Under the pieces are notes generated by a model. The model was given only the letters and a program-made list of their open reading frames with translations, was not told the origin of the DNA and searched no databases. From contig OU696589.1 of the NCBI GenBank assembly GCA_916048095.2, positions 1,916,948 to 1,980,947 of the forward strand: a stretch of DNA of 64,000 bases, in the 5' to 3' direction. The stretch comes from Sacculina carcini. Its lineage: Eukaryota > Arthropoda > Thecostraca > Sacculinidae. Position 1 is the stretch's first letter. Each line of letters opens with the position of its first letter. A program made the position numbers and the translations under genes. This document shows positions 1 to 8,875 of the stretch, piece after piece.

Positions 1-197
1 CGCACACACGGACACTAGCGGATACACGCACAAGCACACACACTCGCTTCATTTTTGGAGGAAGAATATGTGTCAATATCTCGTGATTTGGTAATTGACG
101 GCGCTTCCACTGCACATTTTGTATAATAGATTAGGCTTCGTTTTCAACTTTGGATGTGTTTTGTACGTATGCTTCGGTAATGCTATTCTGACAACGA
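1..197. other. Flank or 5' untranslated part of the first LINE
   Basis: CA-rich start followed by sequence with no recognisable gene or repeat end. The LINE that follows may begin here or outside the window; no 5' boundary or target-site repeat is visible. Confidence 0.3.
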
Positions 198-515
198 GTG
201 GAAGAGTCAACGCGACCCACAATGCCTAACCACTGGAGCCCCAACGCTAGGACAAGAGTCTCGAAACCACCGTCCGACTACACATGCAGGGTATGTGACG
301 ACACCGCTCGCATAGGACTCAACTACGGCGTTCGGTCCTGTCCCTCTTGTCGCGAGTTTTTCCGACGTTTTCTGTTAAAACACCCGGGCACCTGCAAGAT
401 GAACGGTGAATGCCACATCGACAGAACCACACGCGCCGGCTGTCCAAGTGCCACGCCGAGTGTCATTGTCCAAGTGCCACGCCGAGGGCATGACTCTGCA
501 GTGGCGGCCAGGTAA
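198..515 (+). CDS. LINE ORF start: nuclear-receptor-type zinc-finger domain
   Basis: The 105-residue frame contains C-x2-C-x14-C-x2-C-x2-F-F-R-R, then C-x5-C-x9-C. This is the nuclear hormone receptor DNA-binding finger with one extra residue in the first loop; the N-Y-G-V core and the CREFFRR P-box region are intact. The end of the second finger (S-K-C-H-A-E-G-M, like the receptor K-C-x3-G-M) reads in the next frame at about 471-495, so the domain runs into a frame change. A 20-bp direct repeat (441-460 and 467-486) sits there. No ligand-binding domain follows; a PHD finger and RT do, so this is a retrotransposon ORF and not a receptor gene. Role inferred: DNA or target recognition. Confidence 0.65.
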   Translation: MEESTRPTMPNHWSPNARTRVSKPPSDYTCRVCDDTARIGLNYGVRSCPSCREFFRRFLLKHPGTCKMNGECHIDRTTRAGCPSATPSVIVQVPRRGHDSAVAAR

Positions 516-1257
516 CACGGACGACAACTCTCGAACACCTGGCGTGTCAACTTGCCAAGTCTGCGACACGGCTAATGCTAGGAAGAGGACCATCTGCTGT
601 TCCAGCTGCAGCGCCACGGCTCATCTCACCTGCGTAGGGTTGTCGCGTGCTCAGGCCAGCGAACTTCCTATTTGGCACTGTCAAACGTGCATCAATGCTG
701 AGCTGCAGCATGGCGCCGTGGTACAACCTGTTGTCGACGAGACGGCACCAGATGACCTGGCAGAGGCCCTAGCCCAGCTAAGAAAGCGCTCACGCTTTGC
801 TCATCACATAGCTCTCAGACACAGGCACCGAGCCGCCACAGAACTGACAGAGCTCATCACTGCTGCAGCCGAACAGCGTACAGCTCTGTCCTGGTGGCGT
901 ATGCTGTCCTATGCATACACCGGTTTCAGTGCTGCCAAAAACGATATCAAACAGGACGAGCATCAATCAAACAACAAGCTGAACCAGAGCGACGACTTCG
1001 GCTTCAATAATGCCTATGTAGCTCGTCGCATTCGGTCAAAATGTGCTGACGGTGATGTCAGGGGAGCCCTGCGTCTAATCACAACGCCGGACACAGTAGC
1101 TCCTCTCAACGCTGAGTCGTTAATGGAACTCCACAACAAGCAACCACCAGCACCGCCCGATGAAGACCTGGACTCCATAGTGTACAAGCACCAGATGCCT
1201 CTTTCACCCACTGAAGACGATGTCGCCGCCACCATCCAGTCGATGTCCCCGGGCTAA
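406..1257 (+). CDS. LINE ORF part: PHD finger and pre-RT region
   Basis: Residues about 47-92 have PHD-finger spacing: C-x2-C, C-x2-C, H-x2-C, then W-H-C-x2-C. PHD fingers read histone tails and are known in some LINE ORFs. After an Arg/His-rich stretch comes a block (C-A-D-G-D-V-R-G-A-L-R-L) that precedes RT in many invertebrate endonuclease-type LINEs. The frame ends in a stop (1255-1257) just before S-A-G-L-D-G-V-R-P, the normal entry to the RT domain, which reads on in the same frame to about 1341. The stop is therefore probably a decay mutation. Confidence 0.6.
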   Translation: MNATSTEPHAPAVQVPRRVSLSKCHAEGMTLQWRPGNTDDNSRTPGVSTCQVCDTANARKRTICCSSCSATAHLTCVGLSRAQASELPIWHCQTCINAELQHGAVVQPVVDETAPDDLAEALAQLRKRSRFAHHIALRHRHRAATELTELITAAAEQRTALSWWRMLSYAYTGFSAAKNDIKQDEHQSNNKLNQSDDFGFNNAYVARRIRSKCADGDVRGALRLITTPDTVAPLNAESLMELHNKQPPAPPDEDLDSIVYKHQMPLSPTEDDVAATIQSMSPG

Positions 1258-1346
1258 TCAGCCGGTCTTGATGGAGTGAGACCGCTCCACTTGTGTCAGT
1301 TGGCGTCTAAAAAACTCCTGAGGCCGGTCGTCAGCAGCTAACCGCA

Positions 1347-1982
1347 TTGACCGCTCTCTGCCATTGCGCTGTGGAAGGTGGCATACCAGACCAAGCCAGG
1401 AATGCATTTTATGGATCGTCTCTGATTGATATCAGGAAAAAGAGTGGAGGGATGCGCCCAATCGCAATCGGCAGCTCCTATCGCCGCCTAGCCTGCAAAC
1501 TTGTTGCGAGCCGCCTCCTAGCTGCAGTCGCGGGCGAGTTACGACCCACTCAGCTAGGAGTCGACACACCACTGGGGTGTGAGGCAAACGTGCATGCAGT
1601 TCGCGAATATGTCTCGGCGGCCGACCACGGCGTGTTGGTAAAGGTCGACCTAAGGAACGCCTTCAATTCGGTGCACCGACAAGTGCTACTTCAGGAGGCT
1701 TCGCGGCGCTATCCCGCCGCCATGCCCTTGCTTCGTCAGGCTTACGACAGTCTAACACCCCTCTTTGTCGCCGATCAGGTCATCTGGTCATGCAGGGGCG
1801 TGCAGCAGGGTGACCCACTCGAGCCAGTGTTATTTGCTTTAGCCATTGATCCAGTGTTCAGACAGTTGCGCTCTCCGTTGAACGCATGGTATCTGGACGA
1901 TGGTATGTTGGCGGGTCCGGTCGACCTGTCTCAGCCGACATCGCCAGGCTCATCCCAGCTATGGAGACCCTCGGCCTCATAG
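1347..1982 (+). CDS. LINE reverse transcriptase, fingers and palm
   Basis: Reverse transcriptase for target-primed reverse transcription. Visible motifs: K-S-G-G-M-R-P-I-A-I-G-S (motif 1 region), V-K-V-D-L-R-N-A-F-N-S-V (motif A with the catalytic Asp), G-V-Q-Q-G-D-P-L (motif B) and W-Y-L-D-D-G (motif C, both catalytic Asp present, about 1888-1902). The frame is lost just after motif C and continues in the frame starting near 1886. Confidence 0.8.
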   Translation: MTALCHCAVEGGIPDQARNAFYGSSLIDIRKKSGGMRPIAIGSSYRRLACKLVASRLLAAVAGELRPTQLGVDTPLGCEANVHAVREYVSAADHGVLVKVDLRNAFNSVHRQVLLQEASRRYPAAMPLLRQAYDSLTPLFVADQVIWSCRGVQQGDPLEPVLFALAIDPVFRQLRSPLNAWYLDDGMLAGPVDLSQPTSPGSSQLWRPSAS

Positions 1983-2746
1983 TCCATGATGCCAAGACAG
2001 AGGTTACCGGGCTAGCAGAAAGCGCGACACCAACTGTCACCGAATCATTCCTCCCGAACGCTCGGAACAGTACACTCCCCGTACTCAAAATGCTTGGGGC
2101 ACCACTTTGTCACGAGGAAGTGCCAGCAGCCTTAGAGGCAGCAGCAGAGGTGGCCGACCGCATGAAAGAGCGTACAGCTAATATCGTAAGACATACAGCT
2201 CTGTTCTTTTTGTCGCGCTATGCGTCCGTGCCTTGCTGCACCTACTTGATGAGAGTATCACAGACGTATTTGCACAGCGAGCATCTAGAACTGATCGATA
2301 CCAAGATGCGGGACGCTATCTGCAGTGTGTGCAATGTCGACCTGACAGATGACGGCTGGTTGCAGGCCAACCTCCCAGTTCGTCTCGGTGGTATCGGAGT
2401 AAGACGACTGGTGGACATCGCGCTACCGGCCTACATATCTTCTGTGTCTGCGACTCGCAGGCTGGTCAGTCTGATCACCCGTCGCTCCTGCGACAACAGA
2501 CCAGCACTGCTAGGCGAAGCACAGAGGATATCTTCCCCCATGGTTGGGAGCGTATACGACGCTGAAGACTCGTTACCCACACGTCAGCGGCAACTAGATG
2601 AGCTAGCCTCTCGCTATCGCATCAACGAACTTCTCAGTCGTGCCAATCAACTGCACCGCGCCCGCCTTCTTTCCGCAGGAGAAGCCTCACAGTGCCGCTT
2701 TGCTGGTAACCGTACCGGTAGAGAGCCTAGGCCTACTACTACCTAG
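1886..2746 (+). CDS. LINE RT thumb and connection region
   Basis: This continues the RT from motif C (D-D-G-M) in another frame. It contains a K-T-E-V-T-G-L motif D-like stretch and a P-V-L-K-M-L-G-A-P-L segment typical of motif E (primer grip). The remainder is an alpha-helical-looking tail with P-V-R-L-G-G-I-G-V-R, common between RT and nuclease in endonuclease-type LINEs. It ends at a stop just before the nuclease part. Confidence 0.6.
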   Translation: MVSGRWYVGGSGRPVSADIARLIPAMETLGLIVHDAKTEVTGLAESATPTVTESFLPNARNSTLPVLKMLGAPLCHEEVPAALEAAAEVADRMKERTANIVRHTALFFLSRYASVPCCTYLMRVSQTYLHSEHLELIDTKMRDAICSVCNVDLTDDGWLQANLPVRLGGIGVRRLVDIALPAYISSVSATRRLVSLITRRSCDNRPALLGEAQRISSPMVGSVYDAEDSLPTRQRQLDELASRYRINELLSRANQLHRARLLSAGEASQCRFAGNRTGREPRPTTT

Positions 2747-2754
2747 ACGAGGCA

Positions 2755-3275
2755 GTGCGCGTCAACATGGCTTTGCGATTGGGAGCGACCGTCTGCTTGC
2801 CTCATAGGTACCGGTGCGGAGCAATGACAGACAGTCTTGGCCACCACCAGCTGTCTTGCCACCGTGATCGCGGGCGTCTGCCACGTCATGCGGTACTCAG
2901 CGATGTGATTCGTCGTGCGTTGGCAACTGCTGGTGTACCAGCCTTGCTAGAGTCTCGCGGCCTCGACCGCGGCAGCGGTAGACGATCTGATGGCATTACC
3001 ATCTCACCGTTCAGCAACGGCAAGGCACTTGTATGGGACGCCACGCGAGACGCCTAGCGAGACCGCTATGCCGAGCTGGCGCAGCGTTATCGCTTTGAGC
3101 CACTGGCGGTGGAGACAAGTGGCGTGATGGGACCATCCCTTCTGCGGCTACTACAAGAACTGGGTTAGCGTATAACGGAATTGTCCGGAGAGCCTCGGGA
3201 GACATGTTGGCTTTAACAGCGAGTCAGCCTTGCGGTAGCTCGTGGCAACACGGCAGCCTTAACGATGACCTAGCC
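2755..3275 (+). CDS. LINE restriction-like endonuclease domain
   Basis: Begins with a zinc-knuckle pattern (Y-R-C-G ... G-H-H-Q-L-S-C), then R-H-A-V-L-S-D-V-I and the nuclease core R-x-S-D-G-I-T followed by L-V-W-D-A-T. This matches the PD-(D/E)XK fold with a diverged R-P-D-G motif. After an in-frame stop at 3055-3057 the homologous tail continues (A-E-L-A-Q-R-Y-R-F-E-P-L-A-V-E-T-S-G-V and Q-R-V-S-L-A-V-A-R-G-N). The enzyme would nick the chromosomal target; this copy is inactive. Confidence 0.65.
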
Positions 3276-3370
3276 CACTGTGTGTTATACGTTGAGTGTT
3301 TGGCCTTTAAATAAATTGTGTGCATAAATAAAATAAAAAGTAATAAAAATAAAATAAAATAATAAAAAAG

Positions 3371-3405
3371 CACACACATGCACACCTACACACACACACA
3401 CCATG
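3371..3405. repeat. CA-rich spacer
   Basis: Short CA-rich stretch between the LINE A-rich tail and the U6 sequence. No gene seen. Confidence 0.6.
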
Positions 3406-3514
3406 GTACTAGCCACGGCTGTACATACGGAAATATTGGAACTATTCAGATAAGATTAGCCTGGCCCCTGCGCAAGGATGACACGCAAAATCGTGAAGCG
3501 TTCCAAAATTTCTT
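3406..3514 (+). ncRNA. U6: U6 spliceosomal snRNA copy, probably a pseudogene
   Basis: About 109 bp match U6 along its whole length: the 5' stem-loop (GUAC...GUAC with AGCC/GGCU), AGATTAGC, the very conserved GGCCCCTGCGCAAGGATGAC block, ACGCAAAATCGTGAAGCG and the 3' end TTCC. The normally invariant ACAGAGA box reads TTCAGATA and the AGC-A-TGG region reads AGC-C-TGG. The 3' end lacks a clean T-run and joins directly to LINE coding sequence. No TATA box or proximal element is evident upstream (CA repeat and LINE tail). I therefore favour a retrocopy or chimera over a functional gene. Confidence 0.8.
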
Positions 3515-3964
3515 ATATATGTGAAACATACAAGGAAAATAGAAAAGATTCAGGCACTGGCCACAAAACTGGTGCCAAACTTGAAAAACGTGTCTTACGA
3601 GGATAGATTGAGGAAAATTGAATTACCCAGGCTTGAGGAGAGGAGATTAAGGGGTGATTTAATTAGCATATATAGATGCATAAATGACACGGTCAACACA
3701 GACGACATCGGTTTAGATTTTCAAGGAAATGTGTGTAGAGGACACTCAAAAAACTTAGGAAAACAGGTTGTCGAAAAGATTTAAATAAGTATAGTTTCCC
3801 GTTTAGGAGCGTAGATAATTTGAACCAATTAGACAGCAAAATAGTTGAAGCTAGAAATTTCTTCAAATTAATTCTTAGAAAATAGATCCTTCAAATATAT
3901 GTTAGATAAATTATGGAAAAGAGACGGGACAGCACGAGCTTAGCTCATATCCTGTAGAACAACT
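3515..3964 (+). mobile_element. CR1/Jockey-type LINE, 5'-truncated 3' end
   Basis: Immediately after U6 the sequence codes for the C-terminal tail of a CR1/Jockey-type RT: I-E-K-I-Q-A-L-A-T-K-L-V-P, S-Y-E-D-R-L, L-P-R-L-E-E-R-R-L-R-G-D-L-I. The end of the tail (F-P-F-R-S-V-D-N-L-N) lies in another frame after 3784, so there is at least one frameshift. The rest is 3' UTR-like. The last 256 bp (3709-3964) are repeated at 5337-5592. Confidence 0.7.
3709..3964 (+). repeat. 256-bp direct repeat, left copy
   Basis: Matches 5337-5592 with 4 mismatches in 256 bp by eye. The two copies exactly flank the I-type LINE at 3965-5336, so they look like an unusually long target-site duplication. Confidence 0.85.
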
Positions 3965-5336
3965 GAACATTCGGACATCCCACCTGTTTTTACGAGAAGA
4001 AACCGCATTTTAGCGAAAACATTTAGCAGACGTGTTTTATCCTACATTGACGAATTCAGTATCGCTCTACCGTCGGCTGACTGCGCTGCACGGGAACACA
4101 TTACGCATGCCCCATGGAGGCTATCTGTACCGAGGGTCATCCACTTGTTTTCAGAGCCAAAAGACTTCGTACCACCTGTTGTCGTACAATCCTTGACAAC
4201 AGAGCTGCTTCACAAGTTCCGTGATTTTGTTCACATTTATACCGACGGTTCGAAAGACAACGACAGAGCCGGATGTGCCGTCTATATTGCAAATACAACC
4301 GATGAGACAACACACCGATATAGACTTCCATCCTACGTCTCCGTATTTCATGCTGAGCTATTTGCCATTTCCAAGGCTCTATACATAGCGGAAGAATACC
4401 ATTACAGCAAAACACTGATTTTGACAGACTCCAAATCTTCACTGGAATATATCTCTCATCTCATGGACCATGATCCAGTGCACGAGCAAATCCTTAGCTT
4501 ATATAGTCGGATCGTACGCACAGGCAACTCTTGTGAATTTGCATAGATCCCAGGGCATATGGGGATAAGTGGGAATGTTGAGGCCGACCTCCAAGCTAAA
4601 GAGTCGTTGCAAGAACTCGTCATCACTCCATATCCATTCAACAGGACCATGGTGAAGCAATTGTTGGAACCATTCTTCATTAAACATAAAAAATGCGAAT
4701 GGGAATCAAAACGAAACCGATATTTTTACGGCAAGATGGCTGACTCAGGTCACTGGTTAGATAATCGAATACCCCGTGAACTAGAAAAGAAGCTAGCGAG
4801 ATTGCAGTTTGGCCACTCATACCTGACCCAAGCTCATCTTTTAGAGGGAAGACCACCTCCACAGTGTGAAAGATGCGGTGTTCGCCTAACAGTGGAACAT
4901 ATCCTGTTGGAATGCGGAAAATACGCTGTGGGCCGCAGACCACTGATTTCGTATTGCGACTCCCGTGCCATCGATTTTAGCATCTCAAACATTTTAGACT
5001 GCACTCAGCTTGACATTATAAAATTGGTATTAAGTTTTCTACATAAATATGATCTGCTAATGAAAATATAGCATTCGTATAGTGGTCGATATTTTATGGC
5101 TTTTACCATTTGAGATTCATTTATTTCTGTTCGGCATATTTATGAAATTTTGCTTGGTTCTTCCTTGGTTTTACCAGAGATTTCCGTTATAACTATATCC
5201 TTTCTAATCATTTTCTCGAATCCAAAATCCGTCTGAATACAATTGTGGCGCGAAGGAATCACGTTCTGGTTCGTCATTGGAGGGCGTGAAATGGTCGTGA
5301 TCGGCCGAAACGCCAACAACAACAACAACACAACAA
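3965..5336 (+). mobile_element. I-type LINE, 5'-truncated, RNase H and 3' end
   Basis: Open from its first base (3965) in one frame to 4546. It carries an RNase HI domain: Y-T-D-G-S-K with the first Asp, H-A-E-L-F-A with Glu, and L-T-D-S-K-S-S with the next Asp. After one stop at 4544-4546 the domain ends with I-P-G-H-M-G-I-S-G-N-V-E-A-D (4547-4600), then a C-terminal zinc-knuckle-like C-E-R-C ... H-I-L-L-E-C (about 4865-4915), ending at 5071. The 3' UTR ends in a (CAA)n tail (5312-5336). An RNase H after RT is typical of I/Nimb/Jockey-related LINEs. The 5' end is cut inside the post-RT region. Confidence 0.8.
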
Positions 5337-5592
5337 CGGTTTAGTTTTTCAAGGAAATGTGTGTAGAGGACACTCAAAAAACTTAGGAAAACAGGTTGTC
5401 GAAAAGATTTAAATAAGTATAGTTTCCCGTTTAGGCGCGTAGATAATTTGAACGAATTAGACAGCAAAATAGTTGAAGCTAGAAATTTCTTCAAATTAAT
5501 TCTTAGAAAATAGTTCCTTCAAATATATGTTAGATAAATTATGGAAAAGAGACGGGACAGCACGAGCTTAGCTCATATCCTGTAGAACAACT
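5337..5592 (+). repeat. 256-bp direct repeat, right copy
   Basis: Second copy of 3709-3964. It begins right after the CAA tail and ends at the same ACAACT as the left copy, after which the two flanks differ. Confidence 0.85.
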
Positions 5593-5873
5593 AGGTGAGT
5601 ACACACACATACATACAGGCAACACAACATCACATACGAATCCATCCACACCATACATATATCAATGCTCTCTATTACTCAAAGCTATAGCTTAGCTCTA
5701 TAGCTTCAAGGAACTCGTGTAGATTTTCGTCATGTTCAGCTTTCGAGTGTCCACATACCGTCGCATTGTCGACATATGTATGCGTGTCTTTAACACTATT
5801 ATTCTTGATAATGTGATCACTGTTTGAAATGCGACCACACTATTGGTAACACCGAATGAGTTTCGCTTGAATT
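5593..5873. other. Non-coding stretch
   Basis: CA-rich start, then unremarkable AT-rich sequence up to the P-like element. No gene or repeat end seen. Confidence 0.5.
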
Positions 5874-6439
5874 GGTAGAGCCAGCGCCACCTAGATACAA
5901 ACCATTTGAACGCTGACGCTGCATCGCTGACCACGTGATCAGTTCTTCGTCAGTGTAGCGTTTTTGCTTATTTGTGGTGTTGTGCGTTTTGCGAGTTTAC
6001 GTGTGTTCGCTGTGATAATTGTGTTTGTGGCGTTGTGCTCATTATATTTTCAGTGCAGCGTAGTTGGTTCGACGTGTTTCTGTTAGTATTGCGTTCACAA
6101 TTGTAGTGGCATTGAGCGTTTGCATCCGCGGTTGCTTCTATCATACTTTAAGCAGCGTTGCAGTGTTTACCGCAAAATTACTTCAAGTATTATTCGATTG
6201 GTGTATTCCGGAGAATTTCACCTTTCCAAGTGAAAGGTAAGTTAATAAATCCTCACTCATTTATCTCTTCCGTTGAACCTGAGTTTGTTGAATTATTGAA
6301 GATATGTTTCAATCTTTTTTAATATTTGATCATTTTATGCGCTGCATTTCATATCTTAATAATGACATTCTCTATTACATCTTACGATTCTTACTCCCAT
6401 TGTTTGAAAAAGCTGGTATTGCGCTGTGATTGTTTAGTC

Positions 6440-6808
6440 CAGTGGTTCTTAGCCGGGAGTATCCATACCCCTTGGTGGAATGGGAATCAAAGGTCGGAGG
6501 TATGGGATTCAATTTCTGGATACCGCTATAAATTAGCAATAGCTATAATAATATTAAAAGTTTGAAAATTAATAAAATAAATCAAATAATAATAAAATAA
6601 CAAACTTATCATTGGTTATTTTCTAGTAATCCGTATCTAAATTACAGTAAATTCAAGCGATTGAAATATTCGTGGATCTGGAAGACAAACTGGCAAATAA
6701 TGATAGGATTGGTGATAATTATTTGAACAGTCAAGTAAGTCGCCGGTATTGAACCATATTTGGCAATACATTGTGGGTATGGAACCATTAAAAGGTTGAG
6801 AACCCCAA
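6440..6808 (+). mobile_element. hAT-type MITE, copy 1
   Basis: 369-bp non-coding element starting CAGTGGTTCTTAGCC and ending GGTTGAGAACCCCAA, i.e. imperfect terminal inverted repeats of hAT type. It is flanked by an 8-bp repeat, GTTTAGTC/GTTTAGTG (7 of 8). Its 3' half is clearly the same family, inverted, as the element starting at 13872. It inserted into the P-like element. Confidence 0.7.
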
Positions 6809-6850
6809 GTTTAGTGTATCAGTATTTTGTTATTATGTTGTTCAGGAAAC

Positions 6851-7018
6851 ATGCCAGATAAGTGATGTGTGTCCGGGTGCAAAGACAACTACAATAGTGG
6901 CTACAAAGTGAGCGTTTTCTGTTCACCGAAAGACGAGGTGCTCCGAAAGAAATGGATGGCAGCTATCAAACAAGACATGCCAATATCCAATAATATATAT
7001 GTAAATATGTGTGTTTAA
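6851..7018 (+). pseudogene. THAP-domain coding piece of the P-like transposon
   Basis: Reads M-P-D-K, a stop (TGA 6863-6865), then C-V-S-G-C-K-D-N-Y ... V-F-C-S-P-K-D-E-V-L-R-K-K-W-M-A-A-I-K. This is the first half of a THAP C2CH DNA-binding finger (C-x3-C, F-x-S-P-K-D and the conserved Trp). The second half (C-x2-H) is not found; a possible donor GTAAAT lies at 7001. THAP domains bind transposon ends in P-type transposases. The stop in codon five and the missing rest mark it as dead. Confidence 0.6.
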
Positions 7019-7049
7019 TGTGTGATATGGTGTTAATGTGTGATATGGT

Positions 7050-7125
7050 GTTTTTTTTAATTCGGGTAAAATGAAATAAAAACGTTGTGCAGAGGCACCA
7101 ACCCAGGGTTATCGCGTCATTACCC
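7050..7125 (-). repeat. SINE-like 3' end, minus copy
   Basis: Reverse complement shares the module GGTTGGTGCCTCTGCACAAC ... CCCGAATTAAAAA with 47405-47490 and, more loosely, with the SINE at 57731-57933. Confidence 0.45.
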
Positions 7126-8037
7126 ACACAACGGAATATGGTGGTAGTATGTGATATGGTGTGGTATGGTGTATACGTACGCGTGTCATTATCGTTGATA
7201 TAGAATGAATATTGCCATGGATTTGCTTTAAGATCGATTATTCAATATTCTCATATGAAAGCGTGTTTATTCATTGATTTCTTGGCACCGCTGAGAAATC
7301 TTATTAATCCAGTGGTTCGAACAAATTCAATGTCAGGAAGTCGATATAAGCAAAAATGAAAGAATTCGGATTGATAAAAACACGCATTTGTCCTTCTATC
7401 CGACCTTTAGTTCCCCACTTAGTGACACTTACAATTGACAAATTGACACTTACAAACACACTTACAATATCCATCAGCGGATAATTAGCGCATGTTTCGA
7501 ACCGCTGTTCTATGTGGTATTTGATCATCATTCACCATCACATTTATTGTTGTGCGCTTGTCAATGCTTGAATTTATGTTCAGTTATTGGCTTTGTATTT
7601 CGCAATGTTGTATTCGTGAAGTGTGTAAACATGCTTTTGTTGACATGTTGATGATCTGCAGCATGTTGTGAATGATGAATTAAATAGCGTGCCCGTGTCT
7701 GAATTCACTGGGGCAAGTAATTAATAAAACATGTCATATTGAATTCTATATTTGACCGCTTTCTTGTTGATAATGATCACGCTTGGTACAATACATGATC
7801 GTAAACCGCGTAAACTTTTTTTATTAGGTTGTAAAAAGAATTGTTAAGCATTATACAGCTTCTAAATGCAAGGTTTCATCTAAAACTGGGAGTATTTGTG
7901 AAAATAATGCACCTGCGTACGCATAATATCAACTAACAGTGCACCGCAGCACATATAGGCTGCACCGACGTTGGCCGAACGCTGTGACGTCACAAATTCG
8001 TGAAACGGCCCTGTATCTAGGTGGCGTTGGTAGAGCC

Positions 8038-8665
8038 CTCCACAGGCTTCACCCGCAGTGTACAACCTGCTTCATCTCTAATGGCGATTTGGTGATAAGC
8101 ACAAGCATTATTGGAGTCATGGTTGTATGATTGGAGTCATGGTTGTATTATTGGAGTCATGGTTGTATTATTTGAGTCATGTTTGTATTATTGGAGTCTT
8201 GGTTGTGTTATTTTAGTCATGGTTTGTCCATGTTTTTGCCAGTGAGTTTCAATTAGCTCCCTGTACTTGCACGATGTACTTCCACATATATTGGTGCATG
8301 CATGGATGCTGGTTTCTACATGCATGTTTCTCTTTGAGCAATAATATTTGTGTACACGGACAGATACACACATACATACATACATATACATTCACACATA
8401 GCACACACACACACATGCGTACACATACAAATACATTCCATACAAATACACATGATATACACATATACACAAATACATCCGCCCAGATACATACACATGT
8501 ACACAAAGTAATGCACAAATGCACACACACAAACACTCACACATTGTGGTTAGATGCGGTCTAGGCTAAATGTGTAAGGATTCAATAACATTAAAAACGA
8601 TAATTTATAAAAAAAACGCTTAAAAACATACAAAAACGTTTCTATATTTTTCATAAATTTCAGGT
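8038..8665. repeat. 20-bp tandem repeat and CA-rich intronic sequence
   Basis: From 8109 to about 8226 a 20-bp unit, TTGGAGTCATGGTTGTATTA, is repeated about six times with drift. 8345-8540 is CA/TA-rich. No gene seen. Confidence 0.6.
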
Positions 8666-8875
8666 TGTAGTGACGCAACGATAGGTAACACGAACAACTA
8701 GATATATTATACTCACACACTTACACAAGGTAACTGAACAAAACCTGATCCAAGAATGACTACGCCCAAACCACAACACACTGTCACCTCGTCAATCGCG
8801 AGAACCAAATCGCACCACTGCGACGCGAACGTAGTTACAAGAACAATAACAAATATATAAACAATGAACACTACA
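8666..8875 (-). repeat. 3' LTR of Gypsy element 1
   Basis: Direct repeat of 12916-13130. It starts TGTAGTGACGC on the + strand and ends CTACA. Confidence 0.9.

Larger units (their letters stand above)
198..3370 (+). mobile_element. Decayed LINE with nuclear-receptor-like and PHD fingers, RT and restriction-like endonuclease
   Basis: A non-LTR retrotransposon read in one direction but spread over several frames, so it is dead. Order: nuclear-receptor-type zinc finger (about 270-460), PHD finger (about 545-700), a conserved pre-RT region (1010-1255), reverse transcriptase (1410-2100), RT tail (2100-2745), then a CCHC knuckle and a PD-(D/E)XK restriction-like endonuclease (2755-3275). The 3' end has a stop-rich UTR and an A-rich tail with several AATAAA motifs (3309-3370). 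RT followed by a C-terminal restriction-like endonuclease, with no upstream apurinic endonuclease, is the layout of early-branching LINEs (R2/R4/CRE/NeSL type). I cannot assign the exact clade. Confidence 0.8.
5883..8028 (+). mobile_element. P-like (THAP) DNA transposon remnant
   Basis: Ends are inverted: AGCGCCACCTAGATACA at the left and the reverse complement of AACGCCACCTAGATACA at the right. They are flanked by the same 9 bp, GGTAGAGCC (5874-5882 and 8029-8037); the identity can be extended to 11 bp on the left. A THAP domain is coded at 6851-7018, which points to the P superfamily (8-bp duplications) though Kolobok elements also carry THAP. The transposase core is missing, a hAT MITE is inserted at 6440-6808, and a SINE-like end on the minus strand lies near 7050-7125. 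A related fragment of its right half recurs at 21147-21250. Confidence 0.6.

Noticed and set aside
198-515. A host nuclear receptor gene
   Set aside because: The finger is followed by a PHD finger, RT and nuclease in the same direction, with no ligand-binding domain or splice sites; a LINE ORF explains it better.
3406-3514. Functional U6 gene
   Set aside because: Changed ACAGAGA box, no promoter elements seen and a direct junction with LINE sequence.
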